DNA of 7,541 bases from Acidobacteriota bacterium (GTDB lineage Bacteria; Acidobacteriota; Blastocatellia; RBC074). Location: the NCBI GenBank assembly GCA_013140935.1, contig JABFSD010000413.1:1-7541 (forward strand), read 5' to 3'. The first letter of the stretch is position 1; the number at the start of each line of letters is the position of its first letter. Shown here piece after piece: positions 1-5,259 of this stretch. The position numbers and the translations under genes are program-made. The notes under the pieces were generated by a model. That model made no database searches and had not been told where the DNA came from. It saw only the letters and a list, made by a program, of their open reading frames with translations.

Positions 1-45
1 AGCTAAAGCTCGCCCCCCCGCCTAAAGGCGGAACTACGAACGCGC
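1..45. repeat. Short GC-rich palindrome, REP-like
   Basis: A perfect hairpin, ccgcc-taaa-ggcgg, lies at 18-31, about 30 nt past the stop of the minus-strand gene 62-667. It is followed on the minus strand by a G-run rather than a T-run, so it is not a classical terminator. It looks like a dispersed intergenic repeat, but no second copy is present in this window. It could still act as a 3' mRNA stabiliser for the neighbouring gene. Confidence 0.35.
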
Positions 46-61
46 TTCCTAAAAATATAAC

Positions 62-667
62 TTAACGCCGCGTTGCCACCGCGAGTCGAGTTATTGCCGG
101 CACGTCGTCGAGCGTCAGCAACCAGCGTTGCGAAGGTAACAATTGCATAAGCCGCACTGGAAACGATTCATACATCACCGCTTCCGCCTCGCCGAATTTC
201 AATGGCGCGTTGCCGTTAATGGCAGGCACACCATCGGGCGTCAATTTCGCCACCGCCACCGCCGGTTTCCATTCATCACTTTGTCGGTAGCTTCCTGCCA
301 ACCAGTTGAATTGTTGCGGCAACCCGCGCCTATCGCACGCCACCGCCATCACCCATCCACGCACGCCCGGATCGAATTCACTGGCACGCAACACCATCGC
401 TTCCCCAGCCGCCAAACGCAGCGTATAAGCCTGCTCCGCCAACGACGTATGCTCAAAGAACAACACGCGCACGATCACCGCTTCGCTCGCATGCGTATTG
501 GCCAAGCGCAACTGCGTAGCGCGCGCCGCCGATTGCGCTGCCTGTGAACTGTATTGCTCAAACAACAATATCGAACCCGTATTCTGATTCGTCTCGCGTG
601 GTACTTGCCCGCTTGCCATCACCGCCAGACATTCTATCCATAACAATGCAGAACATATTTTTTTCAT
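62..667 (-). CDS. Exported protein of unknown function
   Basis: A 201-residue protein. The start ATG (665-667) is preceded by an AAAGG-type ribosome site. Residues 1-20 (Lys-Lys, then a hydrophobic stretch ending near Ala-Ser-Gly) read as a Sec signal peptide, so the protein is probably periplasmic or secreted. The mature part is rich in short beta-type segments. Residues 31-125 contain the pattern GSILLFEQYSS, then RLANTH, FDPGVRGWVMAVA and FNWLAG. This resembles, from memory, an exported domain seen repeatedly in Acidobacteria and cyanobacteria (GSxLxFxxYSS...DPGxxGYxVAVA...FNxLxG), whose function I do not know. Only Cys111 remains after the signal, so no internal disulfide is expected. It is divergently arranged to 974-1423 across 306 bp and shows no visible link to the DGR. 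Gene reality is fairly sure; function is unknown. Confidence 0.75.
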   Translation of the reverse strand: MKKICSALLWIECLAVMASGQVPRETNQNTGSILLFEQYSSQAAQSAARATQLRLANTHASEAVIVRVLFFEHTSLAEQAYTLRLAAGEAMVLRASEFDPGVRGWVMAVACDRRGLPQQFNWLAGSYRQSDEWKPAVAVAKLTPDGVPAINGNAPLKFGEAEAVMYESFPVRLMQLLPSQRWLLTLDDVPAITRLAVATRR

Positions 668-973
668 AACCTTTGCCTTTCATGTTGCTATCAGTGGTGG
701 AACAAGGCGACCACTTGCTCCGCTCTGTCAGGCCCATCAAGTTCGTTGTAACTCAGCCCTGACACCTTTCATTTCAGAGAGCGTAACTCGCGCAACATTC
801 GGCTCATTCAATATAGGTACTAATCATTGAAAAGAATCTTCCCGAAGTTGAGCCTCTTTTTCTGGCTGCGACGCTTACCCCAGTGAAAGCACGACGAACT
901 AACTCAACCAACGCGGTTGCCGTTAATCGTCCCCTGAAAATTCACAGACCTTACTCAATGGAGGAATTTCCCA
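668..973. other. Divergent intergenic region
   Basis: About 306 bp between the start codons of two divergently transcribed exported-protein genes, so promoters for both should lie here. AT-richer stretches near 805-840 could hold a -10 element for the plus-strand gene, but I see no convincing -35/-10 pair and make no promoter call. A strong ggagg ribosome site at 960-964 ends the region. No RNA gene or long repeat was recognised. Confidence 0.6.
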
Positions 974-1423
974 ATGCAAACCGTAACCAAAAAACTCGCC
1001 ACCTTCGCTCTGACGCTCTCGCTCTGCGCCGCGTTCGTATGCGCCCTGAGCCTGTTCACGGCTGATTTCACCGGCACCACGTCGTGGATCGCTCCGACCG
1101 CCAGCGCCGCCGTACAAGCGCCCGCCAACGTCGTGTTCCGCAATGCCAAGAATCAAGTCATCGGCGAAAGCCGCCCTTACCCTTATGACCGCATTCAACG
1201 CGGCGAATGGTATTGCGCGACGATCACTGCGCCGCGTTACCCCGCGCGCGTCCGCATCCGCACCGCCGTCGGCGTGATCCAGCAATTCACGATCAACGGC
1301 CAGTACTACCACGTAGACACAGTGCCCACGAATCCGAGCCACGACGACATGCGTTTCGCGGTGATTGACCCGACCAACGGGCACACTTACATCGAATGCC
1401 GCCTGCCCATCGGACGCCGCTAA
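974..1423 (+). CDS. Small exported protein of unknown function
   Basis: A 149-residue protein. The ATG at 974 is fixed by ggagg at 960-964 with a 9-nt spacer. Residues 1-46 form a signal sequence: basic Lys6-Lys7, a long hydrophobic core at about 9-30, and Ala-Ser-Ala near 43-45 as a plausible cleavage site. The mature part of about 100 residues is predicted mostly beta-rich from its alternating pattern. It carries Cys81 and Cys142, which could form a disulfide after export. It stands alone with its own terminator (1460-1506), so it is a monocistronic unit. I recognise no family and propose no function. Confidence 0.75.
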   Translation: MQTVTKKLATFALTLSLCAAFVCALSLFTADFTGTTSWIAPTASAAVQAPANVVFRNAKNQVIGESRPYPYDRIQRGEWYCATITAPRYPARVRIRTAVGVIQQFTINGQYYHVDTVPTNPSHDDMRFAVIDPTNGHTYIECRLPIGRR

Positions 1424-1459
1424 CCGACTAACTCTTTAGTCAGCCCTTAGGGTATCCCT

Positions 1460-1506
1460 GCCGCCCGTTGCCTTACTTGTGAGTAAGCCAACGGGCGGCG
1501 TTTTTT
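1460..1506 (+). terminator. Rho-independent terminator of gene 974-1423
   Basis: An 11-bp GC-rich stem (1460-1470 with 1489-1499) is topped, after a single C/C mismatch, by a 6-bp stem (1472-1477 with 1482-1487) and a 4-nt loop. Six T residues follow at 1501-1506. This is a strong intrinsic terminator for plus-strand transcription, 37 nt after the stop codon. A small 6-bp hairpin (1426-1441) lies between the stop and the terminator. Confidence 0.93.
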
Positions 1507-1545
1507 CCGCAACTTAAGCCGGTTTTCACTTCGGTGTAAGGGATT

Positions 1546-1586
1546 GTGCGATGTAGCGCGGATTAGTAATCCGCGCTACATCGCAC
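1546..1586. repeat. Near-perfect 41-bp palindrome, REP-like
   Basis: Two 20-nt arms (1546-1565 and 1567-1586) are perfect inverted complements around a single G at 1566. The core reads tagcgcggatta on the left arm. The element lies between the terminator of the upstream gene and the ribosome site of the next, so it would sit in the 5' region of gene 1638-2459 if transcription starts upstream of it. It looks like a REP or remnant MITE, with no coding capacity. Confidence 0.75.
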
Positions 1587-1625
1587 TGCGTCCCGTAAAC
1601 GCAATTGAAAGCCGTATATATTTTC

Positions 1626-1630
1626 GAGGA
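1626..1630 (+). promoter_or_regulatory. Ribosome binding site deciding the start at 1638
   Basis: gagga lies 7 nt before ATG 1638. This favours that ATG over an in-frame TTG at 1605 that has no such site and would put charged residues in front of the signal peptide. Confidence 0.7.
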
Positions 1631-1637
1631 ATCCGAG

Positions 1638-2459
1638 ATGAATATTTTACCGAAGATGATTTTGCTATTTTTTGTGTTACTGAGTTACACGCCCGCAGCA
1701 GCCCAGGAAGCGAACGCGGCCCCCCCGCAGGCGGCGACTGAAGACAACGAACGCCTGGAAATCAAGTTCGCCCAGGCCCCGTTGCTGGAAGTTGATCTGG
1801 CTCGTTATGTTACTTCCGACGTACGCCAAGCGCGTATCTTTGAGATTCCCGCGACGCTGGCTGAACCGCTGAAAACCGATAAAGGCGTGATTGTCCTGCC
1901 GGCTCAAACCCGTCTGCGCTTAAAAGCCGCCGTACGCCCCGGCAGTTATTTCGGCCATCCCGGCGAAGTGGTTTTATGGCTCGATCCTTTTTTGATTGGG
2001 CAGGGAATAGAAGGTTTTTCCTGTGAAGCGACAGCCGGACAACCCAGCGTCCCGCTGCATCCGGCTTTGTGTAATAAAACGTGGCGGCTGAGCTTCGACC
2101 ATATTTTGGATTACGCGCAAACGCCTGAAACCGGCAACCCGCTGGTACTCGTGCGCAAAAAACACCACGAAGGCATCACCGGCACCCGTAACTCACGGCC
2201 TCAGACTTTCAGCTACGACCCCGCCGGCAGCAACGTAGACATCCGCGTCCAAACCATCGCCAATCGCATGCAAGCCACCGGCATCCTTTACGAACTCGGT
2301 ACTGCCACCGCTGGCGTCGTTCGTTTGATCTTTTCGCGCCGCAATATATTTTTGCCGACGGGTACGCGCGTGGTGTTTCAGTTGGAAAATACTTTGCGGC
2401 TGGTTCCGGCGAATGATTCAGTGACGAGAATTTTGAAGTTTGAGTCAACGCAAAAGTAA
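1638..2459 (+). CDS. Exported beta-rich protein of unknown function
   Basis: A 273-residue protein from ATG 1638. Residues 1-22 are a signal peptide: Lys6, a hydrophobic core ILLFFVLL, and cleavage near AAAQ. A short Ala/Pro/Gln-rich linker (about 23-36) precedes a folded domain rich in predicted strands. Features include VLPAQTRLRLKA near 86-97, a Gly-rich turn at 102-110, Cys129 and Cys145 as a possible disulfide pair, and FLPTGTRVVFQLENTLRL near 238-255. The two 'LPxxTRxxxxL' segments resemble barrel edges found in several exported beta-domain proteins, but I cannot name the family. It converges with the minus-strand DGR operon across 2460-2651. Nothing in the protein points to a role in the DGR. 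Confidence 0.75.
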   Translation: MNILPKMILLFFVLLSYTPAAAQEANAAPPQAATEDNERLEIKFAQAPLLEVDLARYVTSDVRQARIFEIPATLAEPLKTDKGVIVLPAQTRLRLKAAVRPGSYFGHPGEVVLWLDPFLIGQGIEGFSCEATAGQPSVPLHPALCNKTWRLSFDHILDYAQTPETGNPLVLVRKKHHEGITGTRNSRPQTFSYDPAGSNVDIRVQTIANRMQATGILYELGTATAGVVRLIFSRRNIFLPTGTRVVFQLENTLRLVPANDSVTRILKFESTQK

Positions 2460-2528
2460 ATTCCTTGGTTTGTTGGGTGAAGATCAGCAGACGGCAAGCA
2501 TCGAACGTAGAAGTCTACCGCACGCCGG

Positions 2529-2579
2529 CTGCTTGGGTTGTTTGTCCAAAGGTTGTCGGACAGCCTTTGGCGCAAGCAG
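2529..2579. other. Bipartite hairpin between gene 1638-2459 and the TR
   Basis: An inner stem ccaaagg...cctttgg (2546-2570, about 10 bp counting one G/T pair, 5-nt loop) is enclosed by an outer ctgcttg/caagcag stem (2529-2535 with 2573-2579). There is no T-run on either side. It lies about 75-120 nt 3' of the TR in the sense of the DGR transcript. It could therefore end or fold the TR RNA, or separate the convergent units. The rest of 2460-2651 shows no gene. Confidence 0.5.
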
Positions 2580-2651
2580 GCGAGGCCGGGACTGAACCTT
2601 TTGCACGCGCGCCACGTTCGTAAACGTTTGCGCCACCGGCAATGTTGAGTG

Positions 2652-2781
2652 CTCACAAGGCGGAAACCGAGGTTATTGTCGCGCTTGCCGGGCGTGTTCC
2701 TATTGCGATTCGCCGACCGGCAATTGACGGCGTTGTTGTTCCAACTGCCGCCGCGATTGACACGGTTCGAGCCAGGTACGG
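2652..2781 (-). repeat. DGR template repeat (TR)
   Basis: A 130-nt segment nearly identical to 5131-5259. On the minus strand it would read VPGSNRVNRGGSWNNN and onward, with Asn-rich AAC/AAT codons at the positions that vary. Compared with VR there are 13 substitutions and one deletion, all at TR adenines (T on the plus strand). The substituted plus-strand positions are 2673, 2679, 2686, 2697/2698 (one substituted, one lost), 2701, 2703, 2725, 2733, 2734, 2736, 2737, 2746 and 2758. Ten are A to G and three A to T. No non-adenine base differs. TR starts 8 nt after the RT stop, so it is probably the 3' part of the avd-RT transcript. The end at 2654-2672 has no adenine on the coding strand and matches the VR end where homing would start. 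Confidence 0.97.
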
Positions 2782-2789
2782 CCTGCCTC

Positions 2790-3794
2790 TCAACTCGAAT
2801 AAAAAAATTGTTGCCGCGCCCGCAGCGTGTCGGCATGCACGACGTGGCCGAGCATGCTGCCCACGGAGCGCGATAAGTCTGCTTCGGTCAAAGCGCCTTT
2901 ACCAAAGGCGGCTTCTCGCGCGCGAATGCGATGTTGCAAGCGCCGCCATTTTTCTCCCTTCAGCCTGACCAGTTGCGGAAAAACGCGAAAGCCCAGCAAC
3001 GACAGCCCCTGCGACACCGGAGCCAACACCGTGGCGCGCTCTTTCAATTGCAGCCGCAGGTTCTCAGCCAGAAATTCCTGCGCCGCCGCATGCACCGCGC
3101 GCAACGACGCTTTATCAGCGCCAAAGACGACGAAATCATCCATGTAACGCAGGTAACCTTTCATCCGCAGCCGCTCTTTCACGAAATGATCCAGTTCGCT
3201 CAGATAAAGATTGGCGAAATGCTGGCTGGTCAAATTTCCAATGGGCAATCCCACCTCAGGCTGCGTGGCAATGGGCAAGGGAAAATCAATGATTTGATCG
3301 AGCAGTGACAGCGCGCGCGCGTCTTTGAGCTTGCGCCGCAACAAGGCCTTTAACACCGCGTGGTCAATGCTGGCGAAATATTGGCTCACGTCGCATTGCA
3401 AATAATAGCGGTGGCGGCGGGCAAAATGCTGGGCGCGGGCGACAGCGGCGTGCGCGCCTTTGCCGACGCGGCAGGCAAAGGAATCAGCAATCATCGAGCG
3501 TTCAAAAATCGGTCCGATGACGTGGCAAAGCGCGTGATGCACGACCCGGTCGCGCAAGTCGGCGGCGCAGATCATCCGGCGTTTCGGTTCGTAAATTTCA
3601 AATACGCGATAAGGACGCGGTTGATAGGTTCCGTCCCTGAGTTCGGCTTGCAACGCGAGCAATTCGGGTTCGAGGTGAAACACCAACCGCGCTCCGGCGA
3701 GATTCTTTTGATGGCCGCGCAAAGCTCTGTGCGCCGCCGACAAGAGATTGGCGAACAAAGTGATCTCTTCAAAAAGATAGCCATGCCTTTTCAT
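2790..3794 (-). CDS. DGR reverse transcriptase
   Basis: A 334-residue RNA-dependent DNA polymerase, the usual size for DGR enzymes. Visible blocks are: YEPKRRMICAADLRDRVVHHAL at about 68-89 (fingers); a GKGAHAA motif near 111-117; the first catalytic Asp in QCDVSQYF (Asp135); LPIGNLTSQ at 183-191; the catalytic YMDD at 217-220 followed by FVVFG; and a thumb end GHVVHADTL near 316-324. The I-G-x-x-x-S-Q block in place of the usual Q-G motif is typical of DGR enzymes, which in known systems miscopy adenines with Avd. The start ATG overlaps the avd stop as ATGA, so translation is coupled, with the ribosome site inside the avd GAGGGC repeats. TR follows at once. No catalytic residue is missing, so the enzyme looks intact. 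Confidence 0.96.
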   Translation of the reverse strand: MKRHGYLFEEITLFANLLSAAHRALRGHQKNLAGARLVFHLEPELLALQAELRDGTYQPRPYRVFEIYEPKRRMICAADLRDRVVHHALCHVIGPIFERSMIADSFACRVGKGAHAAVARAQHFARRHRYYLQCDVSQYFASIDHAVLKALLRRKLKDARALSLLDQIIDFPLPIATQPEVGLPIGNLTSQHFANLYLSELDHFVKERLRMKGYLRYMDDFVVFGADKASLRAVHAAAQEFLAENLRLQLKERATVLAPVSQGLSLLGFRVFPQLVRLKGEKWRRLQHRIRAREAAFGKGALTEADLSRSVGSMLGHVVHADTLRARQQFFYSS

Positions 3795-4171
3795 GCCGCA
3801 GCGCCCTCGCCCTCGCCCTCGCCCTTTTTGAACCAGCCGCCCAGCATACGGCCCGTTTCGTTGATGGATTTCATGGCGTGTTCATAACTCGTGTGCGGCA
3901 AATAACGCAGCTTGTGGCTCAGGCGCAAAAGAATGCGCAATTTTTCGAGCCGCAGATTGGCGCGTCGGAGCATCGCCTGCCGGTCACGGTGATAGCGCGC
4001 TTCGATCAAATCTTCGACCACATCCAGCGCCAACTCTTCGATGCGCTGCCCGAAACTATGCCTGACCTTGCGCGGAAACTTGTCGGTCGTCGGCAGCAAC
4101 CATTCCAGAAATTCCATCCATTTGACGAATACCGGCAAATCGCCGTCCGGGTGTATCGGCTTTTTATTCAT
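3791..4171 (-). CDS. avd: DGR accessory protein Avd
   Basis: A 126-residue protein from ATG 4169-4171. It belongs to the Avd/four-helix-bundle family: conserved FVKWMEFLEWLLPTTDKFPRK at about 15-35, then helices FGQRIEELALDVVEDLIEARY, a basic Leu-rich helix (RLEKLRILLRLSHKLRYL) and a last helix ending in GRMLGGWFKKG. In known DGRs Avd forms a positively charged pentameric barrel that binds the RT and TR RNA and is needed for mutagenic cDNA synthesis. The C-terminal tail GEGEGEGAAA comes from a hexanucleotide repeat and is probably disordered. The stop overlaps the RT start by 4 nt. The upstream gap to the HRDC gene (175 nt) is filled by inverted repeats. An in-frame TTG eight codons earlier is less likely because gagg at 4181-4184 fits the ATG. 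Confidence 0.93.
   Translation of the reverse strand: MNKKPIHPDGDLPVFVKWMEFLEWLLPTTDKFPRKVRHSFGQRIEELALDVVEDLIEARYHRDRQAMLRRANLRLEKLRILLRLSHKLRYLPHTSYEHAMKSINETGRMLGGWFKKGEGEGEGAAA
3803..3825 (-). repeat. Hexanucleotide tandem repeat at the avd-RT junction
   Basis: The coding strand carries nearly four tandem units of GAGGGC/GGCGAG, encoding the Gly-Glu tail of Avd. Each unit contains GAGGG, a Shine-Dalgarno core, and the last lies about 9 nt before the RT start. Whole-unit gain or loss would keep the Avd frame while changing the number of candidate ribosome sites for RT. Confidence 0.7.
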
Positions 4172-4180
4172 GGGATTTTT

Positions 4181-4184
4181 CCTC
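4181..4184 (-). promoter_or_regulatory. Ribosome binding site deciding the avd start
   Basis: gagg on the minus strand lies 9 nt before ATG 4171. This supports the ATG over the in-frame TTG at 4195. Confidence 0.65.
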
Positions 4185-4201
4185 GCTGCTTTCAAAGGTT
4201 A

Positions 4202-4378
4202 TTGGAAAAGTTAGCTCCGTAGGAGCGGCCTGTTTATAGAACGAAGAGGCAGCAATTCTTCAAGCTCCGTAGGAGCGGCACGTAGCACAGGCCGCTCCTA
4301 CGGAGCTTGGGGAATCGTCCGCGCCGTTGCTATAAACAGGCCGCTCCTACGGAGCTAAAGAATCTTCAACTTTTCCAA
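4202..4378. repeat. Nested REP-like inverted repeats between HRDC gene and avd
   Basis: Four copies of the 17-mer agctccgtaggagcggc occur: two direct (4213-4229, 4263-4279) and two inverted (4291-4307, 4340-4356). The outer pair forms a perfect 29-bp inverted repeat (4211-4239 with 4330-4358). The inner pair forms a perfect 18-bp inverted repeat (4262-4279 with 4291-4308, 11-nt loop). A further ttggaaaagtt pair (4202-4212, 4368-4378) flanks them. Each unit also folds on itself (gctcc-gta-ggagc). The layout resembles a REPIN or a MITE inserted into another. It lies inside the DGR operon and supplies the HRDC stop codon. Confidence 0.85.
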
Positions 4379-4910
4379 CCACCTCAGCATTTTCCGTCGG
4401 AACAGGCGCGCTTGCCGCTGCTACCTCGGCAGCTACAGGCTTCGTAAAAAACGCCAGTAACTCGCTCCCGTATTTTTCGAGCTTGGCCGCGCCGAAACCT
4501 TCGATGCGCCCGATGGCCGCCAACGAAGCGGGCCGCGCCACGATCAGCGCCGCCAGTTGGCGATTGGTGCAAATGATGTAAGGCGGCACGCCATCCTGTT
4601 TGCAGCGCGCCGCGCGCCAGTCGCGCAAGCTGTTGAAGAGCGGCACGTCAGTCTCGGTCATCAAATGCCGCCACGACTCGTCTGACGCCTTGCGCGTCGG
4701 GTCTGCCGTGCCGGCCACCGCCGCCTTGGGCAGCGGCAAAGCCGTCAGGTGGTAATTCACCATCACCGCCAGATAAGGCACTTCGTTGCGCACAAAAAAA
4801 TGATCGTTCAACGCCAGCACCTCTTTGTCTTTGATGAAATCGCGCAACGGCGCATCGTCAAAGGCTTCCATCATCGAGTTGAACCGCAAAGTAATCACGC
4901 GTGCTTGCAT
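4347..4910 (-). CDS. HRDC-domain DGR accessory protein
   Basis: A 187-residue protein from ATG 4908-4910. The N-terminal part (1-55, MQARVITLRF... AFDDAPLRDFIKDKEVL... HFFVRNEVPYLAVMVNY) is a module I associate with small HRDC proteins encoded beside DGRs. A linker precedes an HRDC domain at about 88-155: VPLFNSLRDWRAARC, VPPYIICTNRQLAALI, then the helical IEGFGAAKLEKYG. HRDC domains of RecQ helicases and RNase D bind nucleic acid. Here there is no helicase or nuclease module, so it is probably a nucleic-acid-binding accessory for homing; this is inference. The Ala/Pro-rich tail is low complexity, and the last codons (Leu-Ala-Pro-stop) come from the inverted repeat that follows. An in-frame ATG 19 codons earlier exists (4967), but homologous-looking sequence begins at Met 4910. 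Confidence 0.88.
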   Translation of the reverse strand: MQARVITLRFNSMMEAFDDAPLRDFIKDKEVLALNDHFFVRNEVPYLAVMVNYHLTALPLPKAAVAGTADPTRKASDESWRHLMTETDVPLFNSLRDWRAARCKQDGVPPYIICTNRQLAALIVARPASLAAIGRIEGFGAAKLEKYGSELLAFFTKPVAAEVAAASAPVPTENAEVVGKVEDSLAP

Positions 4911-4979
4911 ATCGCCAGATTCCAAAAAAATTCGAGCGCTTCGCGCTGGGTTTTCTCTTCTCCTCATGTCCGCCGCTTC

Positions 4980-5047
4980 GGACTGACTTCGCTTCGATGA
5001 GGCTGTCGGCTTCGCTACGACAGCCTCATCTTCGCTTCGTTCAGTCC
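4980..5047. other. Long hairpin 3' of the target gene
   Basis: A perfect 13-bp stem (4996-5008 with 5018-5030, 9-nt loop) is enclosed by ggactga/tcagtcc (4980-4986 with 5041-5047) and by similar ttcgcttcg tracts on both sides. It lies 100 nt beyond VR in the target's reading sense and 70 nt before the HRDC start. Known DGR targets often carry a hairpin or cruciform just after VR that aids homing. This one is farther away than usual, so a partial terminator, processing site or dispersed repeat is equally possible. No T-run follows. Confidence 0.6.
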
Positions 5048-5130
5048 TTCGCGCTGCTCTTCATGCTCTTAAGCGTTCCAACTCGAAAAACAGGCTCAGG
5101 TAAAATGGTAAAAGGGCAAATCAATACGTC

Positions 5131-5259
5131 CTCACAAGGCGGAAACCGAGGCTATTGCCGCGCTCGCCGGGCGTGCCCCAATGCGATTCGCCGACCGGCA
5201 ATAGACGGCGCCGCCGTTCCAACCGCCGCCGCGATAGACACGGTTCGAGCCAGGTACGG
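5131..5259 (-). repeat. DGR variable repeat (VR)
   Basis: A 129-nt counterpart of the TR at 2652-2781, forming the 3' end of the target gene. Relative to TR it carries 13 adenine-site substitutions and lacks one base. The predicted residue changes on the target are Asn to Tyr600, Ser to Gly604, Asn to Gly607 and Gly608, Asn to Tyr611 and Asn to Ile618. Beyond that the frame shifts. The last 21 nt (5131-5151) are identical to TR and nearly free of adenine on the coding strand, which fits an initiation-of-homing segment. Flanking sequence on both sides is unrelated to TR. Confidence 0.96.

Noticed and set aside
923..1384. A 153-codon minus-strand open frame opposite gene 974-1423
   Set aside because: No ribosome site or recognisable motif. 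The plus-strand gene has a strong ribosome site, a signal peptide and a terminator.
2378..2836. A 152-codon minus-strand open frame running through the TR (VPGSNRVNRGGSWNNN...)
   Set aside because: The similarity to the target comes only from the TR. Flanking residues look random, it overlaps the RT end and a convergent gene, and no ribosome site is seen. The TR acts as RNA.
3360..3887. Plus-strand open frames opposite RT and avd
   Set aside because: Shadows of the conserved minus-strand RT and Avd reading frames, with no recognisable domain or signal.
4202..4378. CRISPR array
   Set aside because: Repeat units alternate in orientation and form nested palindromes, with no regular spacers.
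5099..5114. Tandem ggtaaaat/ggtaaaag just after the target gene
   Set aside because: Two short copies only; likely chance.
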